A DNA stretch of 64,000 nucleotides from Marinobacter daepoensis DSM 16072 (GCF_000421165.1 NZ_ATWI01000011.1:62001-126000), one strand, 5' to 3'; positions 16,815 to 26,641 are shown, numbered from the stretch's first letter. Notes: a model not told the origin generated them from the sequence alone. Numbers and translations are program-made.

Positions 16815-19091
16815 TCAGTCGGTGGCCACCGTAAAGTATAAATGTGCACTCTTTTTGCTGAAGTTTAAGGCATCCCCATTGCTGAAACGAACTTCAAAGG
16901 AGCTCTCGTCCTCCGAGGTTACGTTGCCAGCGCCGAAGATCGCATGCACCACACGCTGCTGGTGCCAGATGGGTTCCTGATCACCCGCAGACTGGGCCGC
17001 GCTGCCTTCCAGTATCATACCTTCCCGTTCCGCGTACCGCACACTGGTGGGGGTTGATGGGTTCTCCAGACTGAGGGTTGAGCTGGCCGGGTCCGGGCGG
17101 TTGTCCAGCAGGGAGCCAAGCTCCCGGGACACTCCGAAGCACAGTTCGGCGATGAACCGGCTTGGGCCCTGATCGCCTGCCAGATGGTGGCTGGAGGGTT
17201 TGGTGCGGGTGAGGAGATGCAGGCAATGCCGGGAGCGGGTCATGGCCACATAGAGTAGCCGGCGCTCACTTTCCAGCGAGGCTCTGGCATCGTCCTGGGG
17301 GCGCGGGCTGTAGGGAAGGTACTTTTCCTGCAAGCCGGGAATAATCACCACCGGCCATTCCAGCCCTTTGGTCCGGTGAATGGTGGAAAGCAGGACGCCC
17401 TGGTTCTGCTGCTCGCTGGCCTGTTGTTTCAGGGCGCAGAGGTGGTCCAGCGCGCCGTCGGCCGTGACATCCAGGCCTCTGAGGTAGCTGTGAAACCCTT
17501 GGATCGTATCGATGCGCTCATCGGCGCTGTCGTGGGTCAGCGCCAGGCTGCGGATCCCTTCATACAGCTCGGTGTGTTCCGCGTATACGCGAATCAGGCC
17601 GGCAGCCGGCCCGCGATACTGGTTGAGTTGCTGGAGCACATCGCCGAGCTTTTTCAGCTTTCGGGCGGCCATCGGGGCCAGCGCGTCAAAGTCCATGCTC
17701 AGCAGGCGCTCGTGCCAGTTCTGATCGAATGCCGCGAGGAAGCGGGCGAGATTATCGAGCTCCGGTTCTTTCAGGCCAACGTGGGGAAACCTCAGAATCT
17801 GTCTGGCAATGTCCAGCCGATCGGATTCTGTCAGAGTGCCGAGCCGGTTCGTGACGATCAGCAGAAGCGCCTGAATAGCCTGGATTTCCCGGCTGAACAG
17901 AGCGCCTTTGCCTGCATCAATGCGGTAGGGAACCTGCCGGGCCAGCAGCTTCAGTTCGATGGGAACGCTTTGGCTCCAGACTCTGAACAGGATGGCGCTC
18001 TGATTTTGCTGATCCGGTGCCAGTGCCTGAAGGATGTTAAGCACCTCGTCGCCATCGCTCTCCACCTGGTGCAGGTGTACTTCCGTGGCGGGTGTGCCCG
18101 GATGGGAATGGCACATGACATCCCGGCGGCCGGTGTTATGGCCGATCAGATGATTGGCCAGCAGGGCGACCCGGTGGCCGTAACGAAAGGTGTAGCTGAG
18201 CGTGTGCTCCTGAGGGCTTTCGAACTCATCGCTGAACTTGCGCAGAATGAATTCGGGTCGCGCCCCCCGGAACTCGTAAATGGTCTGATCGGGATCACCG
18301 ACCACCGTCACCCGGGCCCGGTCGCCGGCGACGTAGCGTAATAACAGGTGCTGGATTTCGTTCGTGTCCTGATACTCGTCCACCAGAATCAGGTCCATCT
18401 TGTTTCCCACCAGTCGCTGGAGAGGTGGGTTCTGGTGGATGGCCATGACCGGTTCGTAGAGCATGTCGGCGTAGCTGATCCGGCCCTCGCCCTTGCGCCA
18501 TTGCTCGAAGGCGTGGAACAGGTCAATCAGGTACCGGTGTTTGTCGGAATAGCCCAGCTCCTCAAACACGATGTCGGCGGGTGACAGCCCGGTTTTTACC
18601 CGGTCGATAAAGCCCGTTGCGGTTTCGACAAATTCCTTCTTGTTGCGGCGAATCTCATCGGCCAGCTCTTCCGGCGCCAGGCGGCGGGTCAGTAACCAGG
18701 CCTGATAATGGATTTCCTGTTCGGTCAGGATTTTCTCAGAAAAGTCCGGCAGGTAGCCTTCCCGTACAAAACGCTTGTACAGCCGGAACCCCATGGCGTG
18801 GTAGGTGCGGATTTCCGGCAGCGCAAGCCCGGATTGCCCGCACACCGCCCGCAATTTACGGTCGAAATCCACCTTGGCGCTGCGGTTGAACATAAGCACC
18901 AGCATCCGGTCCGGATCGTGGCCCTGAGCCAGCAGATAGCGGATGCGCCAGGCCAGCGTGAAGGTTTTGCCACTGCCGGCCACGGCGGTGATCACGGCGT
19001 GGTCGTAGCCTGCCGTGATGATGGCACGCTGTTCGTCGGTCAGGTAGTCCGGCAGGGACAAAGGGGCTGGGGCTTGGGTCTGGCTAGGCAT
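16815..19091 (-). CDS. UvrD/Rep-family ATP-dependent DNA helicase
   Basis: A superfamily 1A helicase of about 758 residues. Walker A AVAGSGKTFTLAW near the start, LVDEYQDTNEIQH (Walker B), VVGDPDQTIYEFRGA (motif III), TIHRTKGLEWPVVIIPG (motif V) and RRLLYVAMTRSRHCLHL (motif VI) are all present. The C-terminal 45 residues (AIFGAGNVTSEDESSFEVRFSNGD) form a Tudor-like module as in PcrA/UvrD. Longer frames upstream exist, but MPSQTQAP at 19091 is the best start. Distinct from the true UvrD at 29.6 kb. Divergent from tmcA. Confidence 0.82.
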   Translation of the reverse strand: MPSQTQAPAPLSLPDYLTDEQRAIITAGYDHAVITAVAGSGKTFTLAWRIRYLLAQGHDPDRMLVLMFNRSAKVDFDRKLRAVCGQSGLALPEIRTYHAMGFRLYKRFVREGYLPDFSEKILTEQEIHYQAWLLTRRLAPEELADEIRRNKKEFVETATGFIDRVKTGLSPADIVFEELGYSDKHRYLIDLFHAFEQWRKGEGRISYADMLYEPVMAIHQNPPLQRLVGNKMDLILVDEYQDTNEIQHLLLRYVAGDRARVTVVGDPDQTIYEFRGARPEFILRKFSDEFESPQEHTLSYTFRYGHRVALLANHLIGHNTGRRDVMCHSHPGTPATEVHLHQVESDGDEVLNILQALAPDQQNQSAILFRVWSQSVPIELKLLARQVPYRIDAGKGALFSREIQAIQALLLIVTNRLGTLTESDRLDIARQILRFPHVGLKEPELDNLARFLAAFDQNWHERLLSMDFDALAPMAARKLKKLGDVLQQLNQYRGPAAGLIRVYAEHTELYEGIRSLALTHDSADERIDTIQGFHSYLRGLDVTADGALDHLCALKQQASEQQNQGVLLSTIHRTKGLEWPVVIIPGLQEKYLPYSPRPQDDARASLESERRLLYVAMTRSRHCLHLLTRTKPSSHHLAGDQGPSRFIAELCFGVSRELGSLLDNRPDPASSTLSLENPSTPTSVRYAEREGMILEGSAAQSAGDQEPIWHQQRVVHAIFGAGNVTSEDESSFEVRFSNGDALNFSKKSAHLYFTVATD

Positions 19092-19189
19092 GGCCGCTAT
19101 TGTACTGGCCAACTGGCAGAGCGGATAGCGCTGCCGCATAATCCGGGCATCGGGCAGACACAACGTATCGACATCAGGTCAGAATCAAC

Positions 19190-21325
19190 GTGACAGAACA
19201 GACGCAGGTATCCGTTTCCGGATTGAGACAACTTCAGCAAGCCCTGGCAGCCGCAGGGCACCGGCGGGTGATACTGGTTGAGGGTGACCGGGAAGCGGCC
19301 CGGGCGCGGATTTTCTCGCTGTTGCGTCAATGGTCCCCTGCAGAGGGTGCTTGGGTCGGGAGCGAAGACGACGCGGCCCGGGCCGCTCTGCCCCACCTGG
19401 CCATGGCACAGTACCGGCGGGCGCTGGGTCAGGAATTTTCCATTCTGGTGTGGGACGGCTGGGCGGGGCACTCACCGGATGCCTTTGCCGCGCTGGCAGG
19501 CGCCCTGAGGGCGGGCGGGCTGTTGTTCTGGCTGACGCCGGAACTGGATCAGTGGCGTTACTTTCCCGACCCGGATTATGCCCGTACAGGGCTTGACCGC
19601 GCAGACGAACATCCGTTTGCGAACCGTCTTGCGAACATGGTTGGCTTCGATGAGGCGGTTCTCCGGCTGCGGCCCGAAGATGAGGGCGTAACCATGCCGG
19701 ATTGCTCTGAGGCCCGGAAGGCGGGGTTCCGTCCCGGCCCAACGGGCGAGCAGCAGGCCGTGATTGAGGAGATCGTCCGCCAGGGGCTGGGCCGGCGTCG
19801 CCGGCCTCTGGTCATCACGGCCGACCGGGGCCGGGGCAAGTCGGCAGCCCTGGGCCTGGCGGCGGCGCGGTTGTTGCTGGCAGGACGGGAGCGGGTATTG
19901 GTCACCGCGCCGTCTGCCGACAATACCTCGACCCTGTTTCGCCACGCAGCAGCGGCACTGGGAAATCTTCTGTCTGAAGAAACAGCGACCGGGCTGACCA
20001 CGACGGCGGGCCGGGAACTCTGTTTTCTGACGCCGCAGGATCTGCTCTCTCAGCAACCTGCCGCCGAGGTGGTGATGGTTGATGAAGCCGCGGGGCTGTC
20101 GGTCCAGTGGCTCAAGGCGATCCTGCTGGGATGGCCGCGGGTGGTGTTTGCCAGCACCGTGCACGGCTATGAGGGCACGGGCCGCGGTTTTACCATCCGC
20201 TTCCGGCAGGTGCTGGATGAGGAGACCCCGCAATGGCGCGCGGTCAGCCTGTCTCGCCCGATTCGCTGGGCAGTTGATGACCCGCTGGAGCGGTTGGTGT
20301 CCCGGATGTACCTGTTGGCGGCTGAAGCACCGGAGCCTGGGATGGCCGGAGATGTTTGCATCGAGCGCTGGGAACCGGCCGAAGCGGAGGAGTCGGTGTT
20401 GTCCGAGGCCTTTGGGCTGTTGGTTAATGCTCACTATCGCACAACGCCTGCCGACCTCCGGCAGTGGCTGGATGATCCGGCTGCCATGACCTGGAGGGCG
20501 AGTATTGGTGGCCGGACCGTGGGTGTGTTGTGGGCGGTTCTGGAAGGTGGCTTGCCGGAAGGCCTCGCGAATGACGTGGCGGCTGGCAAACGTCGCCTTC
20601 GGGGCCAGCTGCTGGCGCAGTCCCTGGCCAACCACGGGGGATTTCCGGAAGCCGCCAGGCTCAGGACCCTTCGGGTGGTGCGGGTTGCGGTGACAGAATC
20701 GGCCCGACGGCAGGGTATCGGGCAGCGTCTGGTGCAGGCCGCTACCGCTGCCTGCCAGGAGGCCCGAATCGACCTGCTCGGGACCAGCTTCGGGGGGGAA
20801 TCCGGGCTTCTGGCGTTCTGGGCCCGGTGCGGGCTGACGGTGGTCCGGATGGGGCTGCGTCAGGAAGTGTCCACCGGGGAGTTCCCGCTGCAGATGTTGC
20901 AAGGTATCACCAATCCGGGACAAGCACTTGAAGAGCGCTTACGCCAGCGTTTTGCCAGCCACTGGCCATTGCTGATTTCACGGCACTGGGATGAACTCGA
21001 TCACGATCTTCTGTTGGCGGTAGGTAGTTCGTTGCCTGCAGCCGTTACTCTGGGGAGCGATGACCAACGGGATCTGGCCAATTTCGCCCACGGATTCCGG
21101 GGTTATGAACTGACCTTGCCGGTTCTGTTGACGCTTTCCGCCTGCGAGGGCGTGCTGAGTATGATCAGGAAACACCCGGAGGCTCGTTTGTGGTGTCGTG
21201 CCGTATTGCAGGGTTGGAGCTGGGACCGGCTTCGGAACGCGGGGGAATGTCGCGGCCAGCGCGATGGCGAACAACGGTTGCGGGCACTGGTAAGCGAACT
21301 TCTTCAACGCAGGGTGGAGTTGTGA
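19190..21325 (+). CDS. tmcA: tRNA(Met) cytidine acetyltransferase TmcA
   Basis: A 711-residue enzyme that forms N4-acetylcytidine at the wobble position of elongator tRNA-Met, using ATP and acetyl-CoA. It has the N-terminal DUF1726 region, an ATPase module with Walker A ADRGRGKSAALG near residue 212 and a VDEAAGL Walker B-like element, and a GNAT domain with RVAVTESARRQGIGQRLV near 500. The length agrees with E. coli TmcA (671) plus small insertions. The start is GTG at 19190; the Shine-Dalgarno is weak. Divergent from the helicase across 98 bases. Confidence 0.92.
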   Translation: MTEQTQVSVSGLRQLQQALAAAGHRRVILVEGDREAARARIFSLLRQWSPAEGAWVGSEDDAARAALPHLAMAQYRRALGQEFSILVWDGWAGHSPDAFAALAGALRAGGLLFWLTPELDQWRYFPDPDYARTGLDRADEHPFANRLANMVGFDEAVLRLRPEDEGVTMPDCSEARKAGFRPGPTGEQQAVIEEIVRQGLGRRRRPLVITADRGRGKSAALGLAAARLLLAGRERVLVTAPSADNTSTLFRHAAAALGNLLSEETATGLTTTAGRELCFLTPQDLLSQQPAAEVVMVDEAAGLSVQWLKAILLGWPRVVFASTVHGYEGTGRGFTIRFRQVLDEETPQWRAVSLSRPIRWAVDDPLERLVSRMYLLAAEAPEPGMAGDVCIERWEPAEAEESVLSEAFGLLVNAHYRTTPADLRQWLDDPAAMTWRASIGGRTVGVLWAVLEGGLPEGLANDVAAGKRRLRGQLLAQSLANHGGFPEAARLRTLRVVRVAVTESARRQGIGQRLVQAATAACQEARIDLLGTSFGGESGLLAFWARCGLTVVRMGLRQEVSTGEFPLQMLQGITNPGQALEERLRQRFASHWPLLISRHWDELDHDLLLAVGSSLPAAVTLGSDDQRDLANFAHGFRGYELTLPVLLTLSACEGVLSMIRKHPEARLWCRAVLQGWSWDRLRNAGECRGQRDGEQRLRALVSELLQRRVEL

Positions 21326-21394
21326 CCGGTTCGATTTAAATCCCGGAGCTCGCTGAGCAGAATAGCGGTATAACGCAAACAAGAGAGTTCAGAC

Positions 21395-21982
21395 ATGGGC
21401 AGGGACGCGAGTCATCACTATCATCTGGTTTTTTTTCTGCTGCTGACGCTGCTGGCGGGCTGCACCACGAACGGAGTCCCGGAGCAGGCTGGCGCGCCCG
21501 GGCAGGAAGCCGGGGAGCTGATGGCGGCGGTGCAGGCCAATCAGGACCGGGCGGTCCTTGAGCTGCTTTCCCGGGGCGTGAGCCCCGAGGCACGGACGGA
21601 AACCGGCCAATCGCCCCTGATGGAAGCAGCGGCGAACGGTAACCGACGGATTGCCCGGTTATTGCTGGCCGCCGGAGCCGATGTGAACGCCCGTGACCGT
21701 GGGGGCTACACCGCGGTTATCCATGCAGCTGAACATGGCCACCTGGCGGTGGTGCGGGCGCTGCTGGCGGCTGGCGCCAACGTCAATGTGAGCCAGGATG
21801 GCGAATCGTTGCTCATGAAGGTGGTTGCCAGCGGAGACCTCCTGACCGCCGAGATGCTGCTGGCCGCCGGAGCCGATGTGCGTTTTCGCCGGGCCGACGG
21901 TGTGACAGCCCTCGACCTGGCGCGGGCCAGCAACAATACCGATCTGGAAATGCTGCTGGTGCAGGCCGGTGCGGCCCGCTAG
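21395..21982 (+). CDS. Ankyrin-repeat lipoprotein
   Basis: A 195-residue protein with a signal peptide and lipobox LAGC (Cys about 22), so exported and lipid-anchored. The mature part contains four ankyrin-type repeats (RTETGQSPLMEAAANGN, RDRGGYTAVIHAAEHGH, VSQDGESLLMKVVASGD, RRADGVTALDLARASNN), each ending in LLLAAGADV-like helices. Ankyrin repeats mediate protein-protein contact; the partner is unknown. It follows tmcA by 69 bases and converges on the hydratase-family gene with an 8-base gap. Confidence 0.85.
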   Translation: MGRDASHHYHLVFFLLLTLLAGCTTNGVPEQAGAPGQEAGELMAAVQANQDRAVLELLSRGVSPEARTETGQSPLMEAAANGNRRIARLLLAAGADVNARDRGGYTAVIHAAEHGHLAVVRALLAAGANVNVSQDGESLLMKVVASGDLLTAEMLLAAGADVRFRRADGVTALDLARASNNTDLEMLLVQAGAAR

Positions 21983-21990
21983 CCCAAGCT

Positions 21991-23100
21991 TCAGACCGAG
22001 TCCAGTGCCATCGGGTCGGTGGCGTCGTCCCACACTGGCAGGAAGTGCTGTTCAATGATGTCCTCGGGGACCTCGGCAACCGAGGTGTAGGACCAACGGG
22101 GAGACCGGTCCTTATCCACCAGCAAGGCGCGGATGCCTTCCGCCAGGTCCGGTCGGCGAATGCATTCCCGGGCCATCGCAAGCTCCATCCGGAACACGTC
22201 TTTCAGCGACATCTGCTGCCCTTTGCGCAACTGGTTCCATACGAGCCAGGCAGTAACCGGGCATCCGGTTCGCAGGGTTTCAATGCAGGCCTGCCACCAG
22301 GGGTCGGCACTTTCCGAGGACAGAAGCTGTGCCACGATGGCGGGCAGTTCGTCGCCAGCACTCAGCCGGGCAATGGTCTGCTCGTGCTGCTCCAGATGTC
22401 CCGGGGCCAGGGCGCGGTAATCCAGTGCCTCCAGCTGATTCAGCAACCGGAACAGGCGGTTGTCGTCGGCGGCGGTTTCACCGCTCCAGCGCTCCTGCTG
22501 AAGACGTTCGAGTAACGTGCTGGTCTGTTCGGTTTCGATGACCATGTCGGCAAGGCCGACCCGGAGGGCATCGGTGACGTTAAGGCGAGCGCCCGTCAAA
22601 CCCATGAACAGGCCAAGGCGACCGGGCAGGCGATTCAGAAACCAGCTTGCGCCGACGTCTGGAAACAGGCCAATACTGATTTCCGGCATGGCCAGCGTGG
22701 CACTCGGGTGAATCAGGCGGTAGCGGCAGGCTGACAACAACCCCAGACCACCCCCCATAACGATACCCCCGGCCAGTCCAACGACCGGTTTGGGAAACCG
22801 GTGCAGGGTAAAGTCGAGGCGGTACTCGGAGGTAAAGAAACGGGCCGCGGTTTCCGGGTCTCGATGGTTTTTCAGAGCCGGATACAGGGCTTTGATGTTG
22901 CCCCCGGCGCAGAACGCGCGCTCGCCAGCCCCTTGCAGAACCACCAGGCAAATGCGGGAGTCTTCGGCCCAGTTGTTCAGGGCCTGCTGCATCTGGTCGA
23001 CCATGGGCTCGGTCAGGGCATTCAGCGTGCCGGGTTCGTTCAGGGTGATCAGGCCAATGTGCCCTTCCCGGCAGGCGAGCTCCGCTACCTCAACTGGCAT
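21991..23100 (-). CDS. Enoyl-CoA hydratase/isomerase family, 3-hydroxyisobutyryl-CoA hydrolase type
   Basis: A 369-residue crotonase-fold enzyme. The oxyanion-hole segment ERAFCAGGNIKALY near residue 65-80, VVGLAGGIVMGGGLGLLSACRYRL near 105-128 and MPEISIGLFPDVGASWFLNRLPG place it in the ECH_2 subfamily with 3-hydroxyisobutyryl-CoA hydrolase (valine catabolism). A C-terminal RALLVDKDRSPRWSYTSVAEV is typical. Frames extend upstream, but the ATG at 23100 has GGAG 9 bases before it and begins the conserved domain. No other valine-degradation gene is next to it. Confidence 0.83.
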   Translation of the reverse strand: MPVEVAELACREGHIGLITLNEPGTLNALTEPMVDQMQQALNNWAEDSRICLVVLQGAGERAFCAGGNIKALYPALKNHRDPETAARFFTSEYRLDFTLHRFPKPVVGLAGGIVMGGGLGLLSACRYRLIHPSATLAMPEISIGLFPDVGASWFLNRLPGRLGLFMGLTGARLNVTDALRVGLADMVIETEQTSTLLERLQQERWSGETAADDNRLFRLLNQLEALDYRALAPGHLEQHEQTIARLSAGDELPAIVAQLLSSESADPWWQACIETLRTGCPVTAWLVWNQLRKGQQMSLKDVFRMELAMARECIRRPDLAEGIRALLVDKDRSPRWSYTSVAEVPEDIIEQHFLPVWDDATDPMALDSV

Positions 23101-23211
23101 GGTGTGAGTCTCCGCTCTTTCTTTGGTTAAGTGGGTCGTTTGTTGTGGTTTGTGTGTACTGTCATTCAGAATGATCAGGAGTAAAAGAGGACTATCGTCG
23201 CACGAAAGTCC

Positions 23212-23253
23212 TTGATCTATCACATTTGAGCTCACCGGAGGGTGTGCTATAAG
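23212..23253 (+). promoter_or_regulatory. Candidate promoter and ANR/FNR-like site for cytochrome c
   Basis: A sigma70-like promoter: TTGAGC at 23226-23231, 16-base spacer, TATAAG at 23248-23253. Just upstream, TTGAT-ctat-CACAT (23212-23225) matches 7 of 10 bases of the FNR/ANR consensus TTGAT-N4-ATCAA. It is centred about 41 bases before the predicted start of transcription, the class II activator position. The right half-site is poor. Confidence 0.4.
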
Positions 23254-23320
23254 TGGATTCTGAGTTACTGACCGGTTTTTGCCGGAACGTGAACGTTAAA
23301 ACGATGAGAGGGTGAATACA

Positions 23321-23656
23321 ATGAATCTGAAGCATCTTGCAGTAGCAGGCCTGTTCGCAGCGGGCGCCATGGTGCCGGTCGCGTCCATGGCGGCGGGTGA
23401 TATCGAAGCTGGTAAGGCCAAGGCTGCTGTGTGCGCCGCGTGCCACGGTCAGAATGGTATTTCTCAGGTTCCCATCTATCCGAACCTGGCTGGTCAGAAA
23501 GAGCAGTATCTGGTTGCTTCACTGAAAGCCTACAAAGCGGGCCAGCGTCAGGGCGGCCAGGCTCCGGTGATGCAGGGCCAGGCGACTGCCCTCAGCGATG
23601 CCGACATTGCTAATCTGGCAGCTTACTACGCCAGCCTCCCGGCTGCCGGCAAGTAA
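23321..23656 (+). CDS. Class I c-type cytochrome
   Basis: A periplasmic monohaem cytochrome of 111 residues. It has an N-terminal signal peptide ending near [11 protein letters not shown], haem attachment motif CAACH, and a distal Met ligand candidate in QAPVMQGQA. The fold ends with [13 protein letters not shown], common in cytochrome c4/c5/c553-type carriers. A GTG nine bases upstream is in frame, but GAGAGGG positions best for the ATG at 23321. Likely an electron carrier between membrane complexes; possibly oxygen-regulated (see the promoter entry). Confidence 0.88.
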   Translation: MNLKHLAVAGLFAAGAMVPVASMAAGDIEAGKAKAAVCAACHGQNGISQVPIYPNLAGQKEQYLVASLKAYKAGQRQGGQAPVMQGQATALSDADIANLAAYYASLPAAGK

Positions 23657-23667
23657 GTTTCTATGCG

Positions 23668-23699
23668 GTCAGTGGTGCGGCTCAGGCCGCCCCACTGAC
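23668..23699. terminator. Hairpin between convergent cytochrome c and ppnN
   Basis: GTCAGTGG (23668-23675) pairs with CCACTGAC (23692-23699), with inner GCGGC/GCCGC pairing. It spans the ppnN stop codon. No clear U-run follows on either strand, so termination is only suggested by position. Confidence 0.3.
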
Positions 23700-25064
23700 A
23701 ATGCGATAGCTCGGCCGGTAAGCGGTTGAACCTGGCAGTTTCATCCGGTTCTGGGTGACAAACTGCTCCAGCATGGCTTCCAGAGGTTTGATCAGGGTCG
23801 GGTCTCCGGCGATCTCGAACGGACCTTTCGCCTGAATCTGACGAATCCCGCTTTCCTTCACGTTACCCGCCACAATGCCACTGAACGCTTTGCGCAGGTT
23901 GGCCGCAATGAGGTGAACCGGCTGGTCACGGTGCAGCTCCAAAGCCCGCATGTTGTCATGGTTGGGTTCAAACGGTAGCTGGAATACCGGGTCGATTTTC
24001 AGCATCCAGTTGAAATAATAGGCATCCTGCATGGCACGGCGGAACGTTTCTACGTCTCTCATGCCCTGTTTCATGGTTTGCGCCACCCGCACCGGATCGT
24101 CAATGATGATCTCGTATTTACTGGCCGCTTCGTCGCCCAGAGCATTGCGGATGAACTTGTCGATCATCTCGAAGTACTCGGCGTTTTCCCGACGACCGGT
24201 AAACACCACCGGGAACGGCAGGTCGGCGTTATCCGGGTGCAGGAGGATGCCAAGCAGATACAGGATTTCCTCGGCCGTGCCAACGCCGCCCGGGAACACA
24301 ATGACGCCATGGCCGCAGCGGACAAAAGCTTCAAGGCGCTTTTCGATGTCCGGCATGATCACCAGTTCGTTCACAATCGGGTTGGGGGCTTCGGCACCAA
24401 TGATGCCGGGCTCAGTAATGCCGATGTAACGGCCGTTTTTCACTCGCTGCTTGGCATGACCGATGGTGGCGCCTTTCATCGGGCCTTTCATGGCGCCGGG
24501 TCCACAGCCGGTGCAGATGCTCAGGGCCCGCAGCCCCAGTTGGTGGCCAACGTCTTTGCTGTACTGGTATTCCTCGTGGCTGATCGAGTGACCGCCCCAG
24601 CACACCACCAGATCCGGCTGGCGGCCGGCTTCCAGCACCCGGGCATTCCGCAGGATGTGAAAGACCTGGTTGGTGAGGTCTTCCGGGTTGTCCTTGCGAA
24701 AACCAGCGATGGTGTTGGGCAGGGAATGGCTGTAGACGATGTCCCGGAGCACCGAAAACAGGTGTTCGCGCATGGCCCGGAGCATCTCGCCATCGACGAA
24801 GGCGTGCCCCGGAGCGTTGACCAGTTCCAGCTTCAGGCCCCGCGGTTGCGGTACCAGCCGGACATCAAAGTCGGCGTGTGCCTCCATCAGTTCTTTGCAG
24901 TCGTCGGTTTCAATGCCCGTGTTGAGTACGGCCAGTGCGCACTGGCGGAACAGGCGATACAGACCACCTTCGCTCTTATCCTTGAGCCGGCTTACCTCGT
25001 AGTTGGATAGAATTTCGAGGCTGCCCTCGGGAGAAACCAGGGCATTCATGGTGGTTTCAGTCAT
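23682..25064 (-). CDS. ppnN: Nucleotide 5'-monophosphate nucleosidase PpnN (LOG family)
   Basis: A 460-residue enzyme similar in length to E. coli PpnN/YgdH (454), which cleaves purine and pyrimidine monophosphates to base and ribose-5-phosphate and is stimulated by (p)ppGpp. The N-terminal region (SPEGSLEILSNYEVSRL) and the central LOG domain with CTGCGPGAMKGPMKGATIGHA and VFPGGVGTAEEILYLLGIL (nucleotide-binding PGGxGTxxE) are clear. The ATG at 25064 has AGGAG 11 bases upstream. Divergent from thiI. Confidence 0.88.
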   Translation of the reverse strand: MTETTMNALVSPEGSLEILSNYEVSRLKDKSEGGLYRLFRQCALAVLNTGIETDDCKELMEAHADFDVRLVPQPRGLKLELVNAPGHAFVDGEMLRAMREHLFSVLRDIVYSHSLPNTIAGFRKDNPEDLTNQVFHILRNARVLEAGRQPDLVVCWGGHSISHEEYQYSKDVGHQLGLRALSICTGCGPGAMKGPMKGATIGHAKQRVKNGRYIGITEPGIIGAEAPNPIVNELVIMPDIEKRLEAFVRCGHGVIVFPGGVGTAEEILYLLGILLHPDNADLPFPVVFTGRRENAEYFEMIDKFIRNALGDEAASKYEIIIDDPVRVAQTMKQGMRDVETFRRAMQDAYYFNWMLKIDPVFQLPFEPNHDNMRALELHRDQPVHLIAANLRKAFSGIVAGNVKESGIRQIQAKGPFEIAGDPTLIKPLEAMLEQFVTQNRMKLPGSTAYRPSYRIVSGAA

Positions 25065-25186
25065 CGGTAAGAGAACTCCTGATGGTTTCGGCAATGACGG
25101 ATTTTGAGCCAGTCTGGTGAAAGGGTACACTAAGGCCTTTCCGGCTATTACGCCACCCGACGTTATTCCGATCAAAGTCTTTTTTT

Positions 25187-26641
25187 ATGAAATTGCTGAT
25201 TCGCCCCGCTTCTGAAGTGGCTATCAAGAGTAAACCCGTTCGCCAGCAGCAAATGCGCCAGTTGCGGCAGAATATCCGTAAATTGCTGGTCCGGCTCGAC
25301 CCGGATATCCGTGTGGATGGCAGTTGGGATCGCGTAGATGTTGAGGTGCCGGATGGCCGCGGCCTGGCGGGCCCGGTGATTGATGAGCTGGTCCGGATTC
25401 CTGGTATTTCCACGATTCAGGAGATCGGGGTTTTCCCGTTCATCAGTCTCGACGATGTCGGTGAAAAGGCGGTTGAGGCCTACGCCGACCGTCTCCGGGG
25501 CAAAACCTTTGTGGTGCGCGCGCGCCGGATTGGTAATCACGATTTCCGCTCGATTGACCTGGAGCGGTCTGTTGGTGCGGCGCTGCTGCAGGCATCCGAG
25601 GCAAAAGGCGTAGACCTGAAAACGCCGGACCTGGAAGTGCGCATTGAGGTCAAAAACGACCAATACCACATCGCTCACAGGCGTCATCAGGGCCTGGGCG
25701 GTTATCCGTTGGGGTCGGTTGAAACCGTGATGACGCTGATCTCCGGTGGTTACGATTCCTCAGTCGCCGCGTACCTGATGATGCGGCGAGGTATCCGCAA
25801 CCATTATCTGTTTTTCAATCTCGGTGGCGTGGCCCATGAAGTCGGGGTTCGCCAGGTGGCGCATTACCTGTGGGAACGCTACGGGGCGTCCCACAATGTG
25901 AAGTTTATCTCGGTGCCGTTTGAGGGGGTGGTTGCTGAAATCATGCGCTCGGTAAACCACCGGCACTGGGGCGTGGTGCTCAAACGGATGATGCTGAAAG
26001 CCGCGGCTGATATTGCCCGGGATTACAACGCCGCCGGCCTGGTGATGGGGGATGCGGTCGCGCAGGTGTCCAGCCAGACCCTGACCAACCTGAATGTGGT
26101 CGACCGGGCCAGCGATGAGGTGGTGTTGCGCCCGTTGATTGCCATGGACAAGCAGGAAATCATCCAGATTGCCAAAGACATCGGAACCGAGCCGTTTGCC
26201 CGCAACATGCCGGAGTACTGCGGCGTGATTTCCAGCAAGCCGGTGACCCGCGCCAGGCTGCATCGGGTGGAGGAAGAGGAGGCGAAGATGGACCCGGCCG
26301 CACTGGCCGATGCCGTTGCCAACCGTACCGATACCATGGTCAGCCAGCTCCTGGACAGCACCCATACGCCGGAAGAGGTGGAGTTGATCCAGACGCCGTC
26401 GGTAGATGACGTGATTATCGACGTTCGCCACCCGTCTGAAGAAGAGCGCTCGCCGCTGACACTGACCAACAACGAAGTGCTTAAAATCCCGTTCTACGAG
26501 TTGAACCAGCAGGTGGCTGACCTGCCGGGCAACCGTCAGTACCTGCTGTATTGTGACCGGGGCACCATGAGCCGCATGCACGCCGGCCACCTGAAGGCTG
26601 AGGGGCATGGCAATATCAAGGTGTATGCCCCGGTGGCGTGA
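25187..26641 (+). CDS. thiI: tRNA 4-thiouridine synthase ThiI with rhodanese domain
   Basis: A 484-residue sulfurtransferase making s4U8 in tRNA and feeding sulfur to thiamine thiazole synthesis. An N-terminal ferredoxin-like and THUMP region (1-165), PP-loop SGGYDSSVAAY near 185, Cys in MPEYCGVIS (equivalent to E. coli Cys344) and a rhodanese domain with catalytic Cys456 in LLYCDRGTMSR. The catalytic position equals that in E. coli. Stop abuts the convergent amidohydrolase gene. Confidence 0.93.
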   Translation: MKLLIRPASEVAIKSKPVRQQQMRQLRQNIRKLLVRLDPDIRVDGSWDRVDVEVPDGRGLAGPVIDELVRIPGISTIQEIGVFPFISLDDVGEKAVEAYADRLRGKTFVVRARRIGNHDFRSIDLERSVGAALLQASEAKGVDLKTPDLEVRIEVKNDQYHIAHRRHQGLGGYPLGSVETVMTLISGGYDSSVAAYLMMRRGIRNHYLFFNLGGVAHEVGVRQVAHYLWERYGASHNVKFISVPFEGVVAEIMRSVNHRHWGVVLKRMMLKAAADIARDYNAAGLVMGDAVAQVSSQTLTNLNVVDRASDEVVLRPLIAMDKQEIIQIAKDIGTEPFARNMPEYCGVISSKPVTRARLHRVEEEEAKMDPAALADAVANRTDTMVSQLLDSTHTPEEVELIQTPSVDDVIIDVRHPSEEERSPLTLTNNEVLKIPFYELNQQVADLPGNRQYLLYCDRGTMSRMHAGHLKAEGHGNIKVYAPVA

